Source: Camillea tinctor
Lineage: Eukaryota > Ascomycota > Sordariomycetes > Xylariales > Xylariaceae
DNA length: 64,000 nucleotides
Assembly: GCA_022578605.1 (NCBI GenBank)
Contig: MU394055.1
Span: 686,902 to 750,901 of the forward strand
Direction: 5' to 3'
The notes beneath the pieces were generated by a model. That model had not been told where the DNA came from. It saw only the letters and a list, made by a program, of their open reading frames with translations, and did not search any database. Below are positions 46,211-56,946 of the stretch, piece after piece. The position numbers and the translations under genes are program-made. Within the stretch, counting starts at the first letter, position 1. Every line of letters begins with the position of its first letter.

Positions 46211-48049
46211 ATGGGTTCAGAATCGGATTACGACTTTGTAATAATTGGCGGGGGGACAGCTGGCCTCGTCGTGGCCACGCGTCTATCAGAGAACCCGGAC
46301 CATCGTGTTCTTGTTTTGGAAGCCGGCTCGGATCTCGCAGAAGATCCACGAGTAAAGATACCAGCTTTCTTCGAGGCCTTGAAGAATACTGACGCAGACT
46401 GGGGATTTGTGTCTCAGGCTCAGCCACAATTGAATGGAAGATCAATTGGCATGAACCAAGGCAAGGCCCTTGGAGGATCCAGTGCCCTAAATGCCCATGT
46501 TTTTGTCCCTCCTACCAAAGGTCTCATCGACGCGTGGGAAACACTCGGTAACGAGGGATGGAATTGGAACATTCTCCAAAAGTACTTTACCAAGGCCTAC
46601 ACTTCTCCACCTGTTGATGAATCATCCCGAACACAGCTTGGTATCGACATGTGGACTGCGACAAACGACGCTGCTAAAGGGCCACTGCAAACATCCTTTT
46701 CTGGAGACCATGCTCATCCCATTCGTCAAGCTTGGGCAGAGACATTCGCCAGCCAAAGCTGTTGTATGACGAATGACCCATTCATTGACCCCTCCGTTGG
46801 TTCTTTCAGCTGCCTCGCCAGCATCCATCCGACAACTAAGGAAAGGAGCTATTCAGCGTCGGCTTACTACAGTCCGATCAAGAACCGGAATAATCTAGAT
46901 GTTCTCACGAATGCCGAGGTTGTCAAGATACTGTTTGATTCAACTGATGATCACATCACTGCCACTGGCGTTCAGTACAAGTACAATGGGGAGGCGAGGT
47001 CCGTTAAGCCAGGGAAGGAGGTCATCCTTGCTGCAGGTGCCCTACAAAGTCCAAAAATTCTTGAACTGTCTGGGGTTGGCAATCCGATTTTACTTGCCGA
47101 TAATAACATCGATGTCGTCGTTAACTTGCCATCAGTTGGAGAAAACCTCCACGATCATGCCGTCTGCAGTATAGGCTTTTCAGCTGTGAACCATCTTGAT
47201 ACACTAGACGCTCTAATAAGACAAGAACCAGAAGCTTTGGCTCGAGCCATGGGAGAATATCAGACCAAAAAAAGTGGCCCGCTATCGTACGTAGGCGTCA
47301 CCACGTATGCCTACATGTCCGTTCTTCAATTCCTGGATCCTGAGGGTCAAGAAGGGTTGAAGAAGTTACTCGAGAATGAGAGGAATCGTCCATCCCTAGC
47401 CGAAGGGATTGAAAATGCCCGAGACCGAGCATACTACGAAGTAGCCAAAAAAGCTCTACTTGGGAACGAACCAACGGGTGCTTACCTCTCGGTCGCAACT
47501 CAGAATGTCCTTCCAGTAGATCAAACTACCGACTCTCCACCCGGTCCTGTGCCGGGAAAGTTCATTACTCTTGGCGTGATGCTCTCTCAGCCCCTTTCAC
47601 GTGGCACGGTCCATATCCGATCTAGGGACCCATCAGAGGCCCCCGAAATAGATCCCAAATATTTGTCTAACCCCATTGACATGGAGGTTCTGGCAAACCA
47701 CATGCTACACATTGAGGACCTCGCCCGTTCCTTTCCACTAACCAATCTTCTCAAACAGCCACTTGAACGTCGTGATCCAGCATCTAATCTTACGGATCTA
47801 GACGCAGCAAAACGGTACCTTAAAGCGAGTATGATCTCTATGTGGCATATGGCAGGTACATGCTCAATGCTTCCAAAGGAGACGGGTGGAGTGGTTGACA
47901 AGGACCTAAAGGTGTACGGGGTACAAAACCTGCGCGTCGTAGACTCAAGCGCGATTCCGCTCATCAGCACTGCGAATCTCCAAGCTACGGTGTACGCCTT
48001 TGCTGAACGAGCGGCAGACCTGGTTAAGGAGGCGTGGGATATGAAATGA
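46211..48049 (+). CDS. GMC (aryl-alcohol/choline-type) oxidoreductase
   Basis: A single exon of 612 aa. The FAD-binding dinucleotide motif is DFVIIGGGTAGLVVATRLSE. GMC signature 1 is GKALGGSSALNAHVFVPP and signature 2 is AAGALQSPKILELSGVGNP. The C-terminal catalytic site is MWHMAGTCSM, with a second polar residue in STANLQATVYAFAER. There is no signal peptide, so the enzyme is probably intracellular, unlike secreted lignocellulolytic GMC enzymes. It should oxidise a primary or secondary alcohol with FAD. It lies 2.4 kb upstream of the UbiA gene in the same orientation and could be part of the same metabolic locus, but nothing in the sequence proves that. Confidence 0.9.
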   Translation: MGSESDYDFVIIGGGTAGLVVATRLSENPDHRVLVLEAGSDLAEDPRVKIPAFFEALKNTDADWGFVSQAQPQLNGRSIGMNQGKALGGSSALNAHVFVPPTKGLIDAWETLGNEGWNWNILQKYFTKAYTSPPVDESSRTQLGIDMWTATNDAAKGPLQTSFSGDHAHPIRQAWAETFASQSCCMTNDPFIDPSVGSFSCLASIHPTTKERSYSASAYYSPIKNRNNLDVLTNAEVVKILFDSTDDHITATGVQYKYNGEARSVKPGKEVILAAGALQSPKILELSGVGNPILLADNNIDVVVNLPSVGENLHDHAVCSIGFSAVNHLDTLDALIRQEPEALARAMGEYQTKKSGPLSYVGVTTYAYMSVLQFLDPEGQEGLKKLLENERNRPSLAEGIENARDRAYYEVAKKALLGNEPTGAYLSVATQNVLPVDQTTDSPPGPVPGKFITLGVMLSQPLSRGTVHIRSRDPSEAPEIDPKYLSNPIDMEVLANHMLHIEDLARSFPLTNLLKQPLERRDPASNLTDLDAAKRYLKASMISMWHMAGTCSMLPKETGGVVDKDLKVYGVQNLRVVDSSAIPLISTANLQATVYAFAERAADLVKEAWDMK

Positions 48050-50445
48050 ACACTTTGGCTGATCATGTATAGTTTTGTGAAAACGGCCTCTGTGATATAA
48101 AGGGGATTTGCAACAAGGCTGCGATTCTCGGGTCAATCATTGTGAATCTAAAGATATTCATATTCTCTAATCCCAGTCTATGGTTTATTCCAAACGCCCA
48201 TAGTTTCACTCGCCTTCTGATCGCGATCATCTCACCACCCTTTGCAATCGAGTATCCCTGTATGATTGTCATCATAGAATGAGTCTTTCGAATCCATACT
48301 GCATGGGGGTTTCCCTTAATACAGCATATCTACCTAGGTACTTGAATAATATGTAACTGGAATGGCTTTTGCCTTGCCAAAGTTAAGGTCATGTTCTAGA
48401 GATGTATTTTTGCGGACAAGGGGGGGTAGGCAGCTGTGAAATTATTAGTAAAGGACGTATGGAAATATAGGCTGGATACCAACATAAATAAGAAAGTTGA
48501 ATGTAACGTAACAGTTGAAAAAGGATGAGACCCAACTTGACCACATGCAATAGTTCAAAGTGTCGATTTTAACGAAGGAGATAATACTGTGTTAGAAGTT
48601 AGTGCAGATAGGACAGCTACGCTATTCCTATATAGTACATGTTGTTGGTGTCTCAGAACACGGCTTACTCTCCGCACCATCAGCCTACTTAGATACTGAC
48701 AGCGTCTTGGGAGCTCGTTCCACTGATCGGTCCTGCAGTGATAAAGTATACACACATGAAGATGACATTCAAGAATGCTACCAGAGTCCTATATGACGAG
48801 TCCTCAGATTCATGTAGGGCTAGCTACACAAATGACCCTTAAAAGTGCAATTGAGTCTGTGCACGCGTCCTGACTATATGTTGCAGTGCCATATATATGA
48901 GCTAATTTTCAAAGGACAATTAGCATTTACTTTTCTGCGACACTATAGCCAAAAGGGTGTCTTGGGTAACCAAGTTGCAATGTTAACGAGTAACTAATCA
49001 GACCATTCGAGTGGCAAAATGATCGTTAGTACATATTACCCATCATCAGCTTCCAAGTCTAAGGTGTGACGGAACTCCTTAGCTCTCGTATCAGTCTAAT
49101 GATATTAACAACCAACTGCAGAATCGGTTATGTAGGTAATTTGATAGGTCAGAACTTACAACAGGAGTAGTTTGTACTCCTTACCAGAAACTCCGCCGCA
49201 CTAAACGAGCTGCAATCAATGGACAAGTGATACACTACATATGTGAGTTAATGAGGCTTTTAAAATTGAGGCACAGAAACGCACGTATAAGCTGATACCA
49301 CCGGGAGTCGTCAGCACTGATGTGTTGGTAGAAGGTAAAGAAAACCAGGCCGAATGGACGTGATTCAGAAGCATATAATCGTCTTTGGTTGTGGCATTCC
49401 CAAATTGATAGCTTCGGAGTATCACGAAACTGCACTCTGTTACCTTAACTAGTAGGATTATGTTACGTCCTAGCCAGGGGGGTAACTACCTAGGTATATA
49501 ATACAGAATTGAGCTGTTATAATGAGGTTGTGAGGCTGCTTAATTAGGTGAACATCTATCTCTGGACGATGGGAGGGCCTGTCCCTTATATACATGTAGC
49601 TGCGGATACGCGTTGTACCTGTACCTTGACAGATACCCCTTATCACCTATTTCAGCATGAGTCACAACGACCACTTGGCCATTGTGAGAACCTATTGGCC
49701 TCATAATATGATGGGTTGCTGAACACCTGTTGTAATAGGTTAGAGTTGATCGTATTCTCTGGTTGCCTGATTGTTGATCACGTCCTAATAGGCCCCCCCT
49801 ACAGGTTCCTTCGGATACTCTTTGCTTCTAGACCTATTACGGCAGCCTCGTTGGATCTATTCTATTGTCAGATAGCCGATAGCTAGTAATTAATTACAAT
49901 ATTGATATCATTTTGTGATTAGAAATATTTCTGATAAGGGACTATGTGTGGATGTCTTACGACTTTTTCTCCCTCATTGTACCCATCATGTATCTGATGG
50001 TATCTGAAAACGTATCCCAATGGGCAATACCATTGTCTTTTATGATAAATAGCTAGATAGCCTGTTACAGAATCTATATTTTTTACTCAGTTGATCATTC
50101 ACATAACCTCTGACGTTAATATATAAATATTTCATTCCCTAACAATCTATTGAATTGTACATCGTAAACCCTCCCTCCCCAAGGAGAGATTGAATTTAAA
50201 AAATATCGCGTCCTTTTCTATCATTTGTCCTTCGTTTTCTCTCAAAATCCGATCAGTATAGCGTAAGAAATCCTTTAGAATCATCAATGGACATAAACAA
50301 CCGGATATGGTCGAGGGACCTCTCATCTCACGCATGATCCCAACTATATAAAAATTCTCTATTACCTGTCAGAGTTCAAATAATTCTATAGATCAAAGTC
50401 TCACCAGAACATCATCAAGCTTAATTTATATCACATTCCTCCGTC
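48050..50445. other. Intergenic region with short mobile element
   Basis: 2.4 kb with no convincing gene. It holds two perfect TACCTAGGTA palindromes (48331..48340, 49487..49496) and the 64 bp element with a target duplication. TATATAAA at about 50343 fits a promoter for the UbiA gene. Confidence 0.55.
48879..48942. mobile_element. 64 bp TG...CA micro-element with CTATA target duplication
   Basis: The element starts TGTTGCAG and ends CTGCGACA, so it has imperfect terminal inverted repeats and TG...CA ends. It is flanked on both sides by CTATA (48874..48878 and 48943..48947), a 5 bp direct repeat. Inside is ATATATGAGCTAAT...ATTAGCATTT, shared with the 148 bp element at 39864. The internal hairpin is kept although its sequence differs. 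Confidence 0.7.
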
Positions 50446-51405
50446 ATGCGCACTGTATCAGTATTTTCAAGAACGACGGATCCAATCCCACCGGCCTTCT
50501 TACTGAAACCCTACTCTACATATTTTCAATCTTTTTTGTATCATATGTATACAGTGTATCTCTTCAGTTGCAATAACTTCAAGGACATTGTTTGTGTGGG
50601 CTATCTCTTTGGTGCGTTGAACGCATCCATCGCCAACCGAATCGGGATGGGAGAGGCCCTCGCCTTTACGCAGATCCTCAAGGCTAGCCCATCCATGGCC
50701 CTTTGGTCTTGGAGCAATCTCTTTCTGTTCAACCTACATAACCAGCGACATCCCCATGCAATCTCGGAAGATGCTTTGAATAAGCCCTGGCGTCCACTGC
50801 CCTCTAACCGACTTACCTCACAACAAGCTACCCAGGTTATGTATTGCATGTATCCATTGGTCCTGGGTATTTCCTTGAGAGAGGGAGGATTAGTTCCCTG
50901 CTTACTCGAGGCGGTATTTTGTCTTTGGTATAATGAATGGGGCGGTGCTGCTGATCCCTTCCTCAAGAACCTCCTTAACGGATTCGGCTTCGCATGTTTC
51001 TTTGCAGGGCCCCTTGAAGTCGCTACAGGACGGTCCGTTTTTTCTGGGGAGGGGAAGGCCGCCATCTGGTTAGCTATGATTGCGATAGGGATAACTTCCA
51101 GCAGCCATCTTCAAGACTTTCGGGATATGGAGGGTGATCGGGCTATAGGACGGAAGACAGTGCCGCTGAAAATTGGTGATTTAAACGCAAGGCTGCTCTG
51201 CGTCCTTGCCATTGGGTTGGCAAACAGTGTAGCCTGCTGGTTTTGGCCAGGCGTGTGGATGGGTAGTGCTATAGCATGGATAGCCGGGATAGCTATTGCA
51301 ACAAACCTATTTTTAGATCGAAGTGTGAATGGGGATGCCTTCAGTTGGAACTTATTTCCGCTTTGGATGTTAGGGTTATTTTTATTGCCGGTATTAAGAG
51401 GATAA
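50446..51405 (+). CDS. UbiA-family membrane prenyltransferase / terpene cyclase-like
   Basis: A single exon of 319 aa with about eight hydrophobic helices. Motif 1 reads FNLHNQRHPHAISEDALNKPWRPLP, the form seen in the fungal UbiA branch that includes the fumagillin-type membrane terpene cyclase. Motif 2, DFRDMEGDRAIGRKTVP, keeps all acidic residues needed to bind Mg-diphosphate. It should therefore act on a prenyl diphosphate, either attaching it to an acceptor or cyclising it. The spacing between motifs (YNEWGGAADPFLKNLLNGFGF...) is normal. No disruption is seen, in contrast to its polyketide neighbours. The short first 30 residues and the abrupt end PVLRG are within family variation. Which of the two reactions it performs cannot be told from sequence alone. 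Confidence 0.85.
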   Translation: MRTVSVFSRTTDPIPPAFLLKPYSTYFQSFLYHMYTVYLFSCNNFKDIVCVGYLFGALNASIANRIGMGEALAFTQILKASPSMALWSWSNLFLFNLHNQRHPHAISEDALNKPWRPLPSNRLTSQQATQVMYCMYPLVLGISLREGGLVPCLLEAVFCLWYNEWGGAADPFLKNLLNGFGFACFFAGPLEVATGRSVFSGEGKAAIWLAMIAIGITSSSHLQDFRDMEGDRAIGRKTVPLKIGDLNARLLCVLAIGLANSVACWFWPGVWMGSAIAWIAGIAIATNLFLDRSVNGDAFSWNLFPLWMLGLFLLPVLRG

Positions 51406-53093
51406 TTAGCGATCCCAAGTGTTCTTGTTGAACGTCTCATCGTCTTATTTTCGAACATAAATTACGTAGACCTAAAATAGAATTTGGGATAGGGGACGAG
51501 GGAGGCCTTCTTGACGACTTTAGGCTCTTCTCTGACTGGTCTCTGGGCTCCACACCTATATTGTACGCATTATTGTTTTCTAGCATGTAGTTAGTACTCG
51601 CAGCCTGGAATATATAATGTCACGTAGCATTTAGAATACACTTGGCCCTATGTTTTGAATATCTATCGGTATGATGGTGTTTAACGAGAATATACGCCGC
51701 AATGCCGGTATTTACCTGCTCAGGGGATAAGTTCCTGTTGGGGCCAGGTCTGTAAACATTACGTTGTTCAGAAATGTAAGAATTCCAAATATCTGGTCTC
51801 GAGAATCTAAAGCCGCGCAAGATGATGTTTGGTTGAGCAGATATAATAACATGGACAATTCTCAGAATCCTTGAACATCCCTTTAGGTGTTTTCTAAAAG
51901 CCATCGTGGTATGGTGTTGGCAGAACCGTATGGAATAGCTAATGGATTTGAAGGCTTCAAGCTTAAGCATGATTCACCGCAATCATCGATACCCTTTAAG
52001 TTATAGTGGTCTCATGGATAATCCACGCTCGATAAAAGTATATTCGTTCAAAGAGCTTTTTAACGGAGGAACTGAGCTTGTGCAATCTTTTGATTACAAG
52101 GTCAGCCAGTGAGTAATACTCTTTGAATGATGAGGTGGGTGATATAGACTGCATTACACTGAGGGTGCCATTTGTGCTCGGACCCAAGTAGGCAATTACA
52201 CTGCGAGCCTTTGGATACATTTCTGTTACTATAGGTGTTGGGAATTCCATTATAACATGAGACCAAAAAGCTATTGTGGCCCAACTATGTATAATATAGT
52301 TACTCCCCTAGCTAGGACGTAGCAATTTCCCGCATGACGCTCGCTTGATGTCCTCGTTCGAGTCACTACTCTGCTCGATACATACTACATCCACCTAGAC
52401 AGTTAGAGAATCATTTGAACAAAGCTGTGGAAGGGCTGATACACAGCTGTTAGTGATAAATGAAATATCCCGATGTTGAACTAGGGAATAGAGGTTCAAG
52501 GACCCATCTGGAGCCCAGAGGATTAAACACGCCACTGAGACTAGTTAATAAAGAATGTTAGAAACAAGATATGGCCCTTTTACGTTGCTACGATGTGCCC
52601 ATCGTCGAAGCGTTCTTATTAAGAGTGGAGCGACCCTTGAGATCCTACCGGCGAACATGTCTAACCAGGTTAGCTCGGTGCATGTGTTTTATCTAACGCC
52701 ACGATAACAAGTATACGCATTTCAGTCGTTATATTGATGTGCCTCATGTGCTGTGGGTATTGTATTCCAAATCAGAATCCCGGATAGAAAATTATTATAG
52801 ATTCTGAGTAAAGAAAAGTTTCAACATGGCATCGCCTAGTTTATACATTAATATCGTCTCTGGTGCCTGACATCCCGCTTCGAATAGAGCTGAAAACTTA
52901 CGAGAAGAAAAGACTACAATTTAAGTACCATCATCCGGTTCTTTTCTTCAAGTTCTTCGTAGTCTGGTATCTTATCAATATTCATTAAACCTCCTATTAA
53001 ATAAATTATTTCATTTGCACATTTTGCATATTTCTCTCTGATGGAGATGCCAAAAATAATACAACCCCCCTCTGGGGGCTGAGACCGTTTTGC
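51406..53093. other. Intergenic region with a HET fragment
   Basis: 1.7 kb without an intact gene. It contains the HET fragment at 52.0-52.25 kb and several frame-broken open segments on the minus strand (51620..51970) that may be its continuation. Confidence 0.5.
51996..52250 (-). pseudogene. HET-domain gene fragment
   Basis: 84 codons match the middle of a HET domain: YPKARSVIAYLGPSTNGT (compare the usual A..V..WLG), ADLVIKRLHKL, and LFERIYFYRAWIIHETT (compare the WF.RAWI.QE motif). The N-terminal LSYxWG and WIDxxCINQ motifs and the C-terminal part are absent. The frame ends just after WIIHETTIT. A remnant of a third HET gene is the simplest reading. Confidence 0.6.
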
Positions 53094-54223
53094 CTAGGAA
53101 GAAGTCTCAAGGTGAGGTTTCCACTGCTCTTCGCACCATTCCCACAACTTCTGTCCGTAGCCCAAACCACCTTCGTCCTTAGGCTTCATAGCCTTAGGAA
53201 TGTCCTGACGCCACGCAACGTCGATAGGGCACACTCTGCCCCAGGGCAGGATGAGGTTCTTGTAGTCTTCCGGCTTGACATCGGACGATAGGCCGGCAAA
53301 CAGTTCTGTGTACGACCCGTAGACCGTGTCGTGCATCATGGTGGCATTTATGATGGCCATGATTATCCGCGGCGTGCCCGCGTAGCTCCCGCCCTTCACT
53401 ACCCCGGGGTTGACCATGAGGCTGAGAATGCCGTCTTTGGCGTAACGCCTACCAAACTCGTATCCCAATATCCAGGTGCCGGCTTTTGAAACGGCGTAGT
53501 TCTTCGCCCCGTCCTTAAACCCACAGTCTAGGTTGGAGAAGTCAACGCCGTTGGGTGGCGCATTGGTGTCAACCAGGTTAGTTATTAACCAAAGAACCCG
53601 TGTAGCACCTGGTATCGAGTTGCTGGCTGCCGCGGCCTGGAGACGGGGACGTAAGAGTTCGGTAAAGAGTAGTGTTGCGATGCAGTGCATCCCCATCAGC
53701 GGTTCGAATCCCTGCACGGTCCTTTCGCCATATTGGACAGCGTTCCCACCGGTTCCGGCGTTGTTCCAAAGAACGTCGAGCTTAGACTCTTGTTCCGAAA
53801 ACTCTTTGGCGGCTTTCTGGACGACTTTGAGGTCGTTAAGATCAAAATGTAGGAATTTGATCTGTCCCCGTCCGGGTTTATCGAGGGGGTAGCTGTCTGA
53901 AATGGATTTGATAGCTGCCTCTGCTTTTTCCTACACATTAAGGGTCAAAGACTAGATATATAAAAAGGACAAGAAGGAGACCGAGATAAGCTATAACTTG
54001 GTATGGACTCTATTCAGCGACTTACCTTGGATCGCGAGGCCATGTAGATGGTAGCACCAGTAGTGATGAGAAGCTTGCATAGCTCAAAACCGATACCCGC
54101 GTTGCCTCCAGTCACAATGAAGACGCGTCCATTCTGAGAGCCAGGGGTGAGATCAGTCTCAGTGAATGTAGCCTTGGGGGGATAATATTGGCCAAAGAAA
54201 CTCTTGTATTTGGATGATGGCAT
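53094..54223 (-). CDS. Short-chain dehydrogenase/reductase with altered catalytic serine
   Basis: Exons 54223..54026 and 53930..53094 encode 344 aa around a 95 bp intron. It is a classical-type SDR: cofactor motif TGGNAGIG (residues about 37-44), LDVLWNNAG, and the active-site YAVSK. The usual catalytic serine region (in relatives VxxTSS or WVSS) reads RVLWLITNLVD, so serine is replaced, with threonine the nearest hydroxyl residue. The rest, including NPGVV, TELFAGLS and LPWGR, is well kept. Redox activity may be reduced or retained through the threonine. It sits between the UbiA gene and the LovD-like pseudogene and may have been a tailoring reductase. Confidence 0.82.
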
Positions 54224-54588
54224 TGTTAGGTATTTTCTGCTTTCTGTGCTTATATCTAAACCTCTTTGGTGATCGAGGATTTCCCAGATGAAATACTGGG
54301 TACGATGTTCTTTAGTTAAGAATTAGGTAAAGGGGACAAAGAAACTGTTACGGTTAAAGGGTAGTGATTATGATGCCCAGTTCCTACTAATAAGAGATAC
54401 TTAGTAGGCTAGGCTGGTATTACTCACTTTATTTATCCCACATCGGCGGTAAATGTGGGACTTAGTTCACCTGAAGAAGGAATTTGGGGTAACCTAGGCA
54501 ACCTAAGTAAGCAGAAGTAAATAGGTGCTGGTGTAATGGAAAGAAATTGTTTGAATGGAATGGAAGGAAGGAGGCGATACAACTGGAT
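54224..54588. other. Intergenic region
   Basis: 0.4 kb upstream of the SDR gene. It contains a partial palindrome AACCTAGGCAACCT (54492..54505). No gene seen. Confidence 0.4.
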
Positions 54589-56087
54589 CTAAGCTTGGTG
54601 TTGGTGTTGGTTAGATGCGTAGGCTATATCCCTGACTTGGGTAGTTTGTGGGGAGGGACCATGGGAAAGGAGAGGTCCCCTCAATGTTACGTGGAGGGAT
54701 TCTATGTATTTTGAGGCGTAGGCTATCCATGTGACTAATTGCATTGCCCGCCTCGTGGTCAATATGCCACTCCACACTCGGGACCCCGGACCAAAGTATT
54801 GTGCCACGTGTAAACCGCCCTTCTTGGGGCTCTTTGGCTATGAGTCCAGCAAAGCTCCATATCTTCCGCACCGATTTCGGGATGCCCAAAGCTAGGAAAT
54901 GCGTATGCGCTTCGGAAGAGTAAATATAGTCATTTAGCGCCTGCTCGCACCTCTCATCCAGCTGAGGCCGAAAAAGTTCGTCGAAGGATGAAGAGTTAAG
55001 AAGCCTAGGTCCCAACGTAGCAAGGCTGATAGAAACGTGTAATACCCTTTCGCCGATGTGTAGATGCCACCTCCACCAATACAGTCGGTCGTACCACCCA
55101 GCATATCGTACGACAAGAAGTCAACGGCCGGCGGCTGGCCCTTTTCACCTAGAGTACTAAACTCAGCCATCCTTGCTTTCATCCCCTTTTTATTTTGGGG
55201 AAAGAAGCTGAAATCCTGTTCAATCCCCAACGGCGCCCAGATCCGTGCTCGCATAAACTCCTCAAGTGTGGTCTTTGTAGCAATTTCGACTACCTTCCCT
55301 GCCCAATCACTACGAGTCCCAAAGCCAGCTTCTGCTTGATTAAAGAATAAACCCGCATTTTAGAAGTGTTTACTCATGTTCACTCTAAGCGAGGCAGCTT
55401 CGCGAGTGAACGAATCAAAAAGCTTCTTAAAATATCCTAAAAAGGGGTAATAAAGGGGGCAACGCAGAGAATCGCTTACTATCCGGCTCCGTAGGCAAAG
55501 CTAGTACCCGGCGTAAAAACGAGGGGTATTGAACACTTATTATTGACTGTCGGTCCCGAGAATGGTTCTTCGTTGCGCCCAGCGCGCCACTGCCCAAGTA
55601 CTGGGTTCATCCAATCATACTCCTGACCAGAAGTATGAGATAGTAGCATCCTTAGGGTAACGGGCACTGACTTGGGCGCGAGTTTTGCGCTGCCGTTTTC
55701 AAAGCCTGTGATAATGCCGTGCTTTCCCATTCTAGGGATGAGATCGCCCACGTCCTGATCTAGGCTCAATAGTCCGTCTTCAACGCACTGTTAGAACAGA
55801 CACTGCGGTAACTAGCTTGGTCATCGATGCAATGGCACATATTATATCGGTTGTGAATGGAGAATCGGTGCCTTCTCTCAGAGAGGATTTCCCGAAGGAC
55901 TTGGAGTAGAGAATTTTTCCTCAAGCGCATGTTAGCAGAAGGATAGGACAGCTTCGAAGCCGCTTGGTTATTTTGATCGGAATGCTTCTTAACACATACC
56001 ATCACGATCGCCTGCAATAACAGAAACGCCAGGAAGCAGCCTAGACGCGACAGCCTCTTCGTATACTCCGTCTATTCTCTCCGCCAT
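54589..56087 (-). pseudogene. LovD-like acyltransferase (beta-lactamase fold), frameshifted
   Basis: The ATG at 56087 opens MAERIDGVYEEAVASRLLPG..., followed by an 80 bp intron (55920..55999) and the SxxK active-site stretch CAIASMTKLVTAVSVL. This is the pattern of LovD-type transesterases, which move an acyl group from a polyketide carrier to an alcohol. An extra base near 55790 shifts the frame into a TGA. The protein then resumes (SLDQDVGDLIPRMG... LLSHTSGQEYDW... TSFAYGAG). The next block (GFGTRSDWAGKVVEIA... TTDCIGGGGIYTSAKGYYTFLSALL) cannot be joined in frame by any visible splice. Further shifts occur near 55015 (to GPRLLNSSSF) and near 54750 (to WIAYASKYIESL). The gene therefore has at least three frame breaks and is almost surely non-functional. 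Confidence 0.8.
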
Positions 56088-56574
56088 GGTGGGCGATCCA
56101 GACACCGGTGCCCACACGTGACTATCTCGTCATATTTGAGTTTGTCTTTTTCAATAGAACCACTTGATATAGTTGGGTAACTATGTGGTAAGCCAGCTTC
56201 TACCACAGGATTAATCTGCTCATTTGTAAGATATCCGTACCGACAACTCTGAATGTATAGGTACCGCCAAAGCCTTGGTTGCATCAGATTTTGATCTTGG
56301 AAGCAGGGTCTGACTGTAACAATGTGTTCGCCAAGCTGGTTCTATAATTGTGTAGCCACGCCGGGCGTGGGACAGTGGACTAGACCAGCTCCTAACACCT
56401 AGGTAGTAATGAACCCATTAGACGACTAGATACCTCATTTCTATCATAGATGGGTAGATCATGCGCTTTCATAAGCCATTACCTCTTAAGACATTTATCA
56501 GAAAGGGGGGGGAAACGAGAAGGAAAAAGACAAACCCCCATGCCTATCGACTTGCTGACCCGAACAACACCAAG
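56088..56574. other. Intergenic region
   Basis: 0.5 kb between the divergent acyltransferase pseudogene and the P450/PKS chimera. It has a small perfect hairpin CCACGCC-G-GGCGTGG at about 56355..56369 and an ACCTAGGT palindrome (56397..56404). A minus-strand open frame (56072..56284) overlaps the pseudogene start in another phase and resembles nothing known. Confidence 0.4.
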
Positions 56575-56946
56575 ATGATATCAAACTGGGCTGCCGGTAT
56601 TTCATTTTTGCTGGCATACCTAATCTGCTTGAGCATTTATCATCTTTACTTCCATCCACTTGCTAAAGTTCCTGGCCCACGGCTACATGCTAAGAGAACT
56701 CCAAGTGAGACTCAGTTCTTTTCCACTGTCCACGGTACTTCTATGGTGAGTGGGTGTGACATAGATTATTGGGTTGCGAATATGGTCTCGCCGGTTCTCT
56801 TCGATGATGGTCTAAGAGCAATGATCACCGACGACAACATAGATCACCTAATTGAATTGGGACCAAGCGGTGCACTAGCCGGGCCTATCAATCAGATCAA
56901 ACAAGCAATCGGAAGTCCTGCTGCAAACATAGACTACATCCCCTAG
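56575..56946 (+). pseudogene. P450 membrane anchor fused to PKS acyltransferase half-domain
   Basis: From the ATG at 56575, residues 1-39 are a cytochrome P450 N-terminus: a hydrophobic anchor followed by YHLYFHPLAKVPGPRL. At about 56692 the frame continues without a break into the C-terminal half of a polyketide-synthase acyltransferase domain: ETQFFSTVHG, DIDYWVANMVSPVLFDDG, DHLIELGPSGALAGPINQI. The haem-binding part of the P450 and the KS plus AT active site of the PKS are missing. This looks like one deletion between two genes in the same orientation. A TAG ends the frame at 56944, in a position where the PKS sequence would normally continue. Confidence 0.8.

Noticed and set aside
47587..48066. 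159-codon antisense frame in the GMC gene
   Set aside because: It lies fully opposite a well-supported GMC coding sequence and has no independent motif.
53699..53720. tRNA B-box-like GGTTCGAATCC
   Set aside because: It lies inside the SDR coding exon (encoding GFEPL on the minus strand). No A box or cloverleaf surrounds it.
56072..56284. 70-codon ATG frame upstream of the LovD-like pseudogene
   Set aside because: It overlaps the true start in another phase and does not resemble any N-terminus of that family. It is probably leader sequence.
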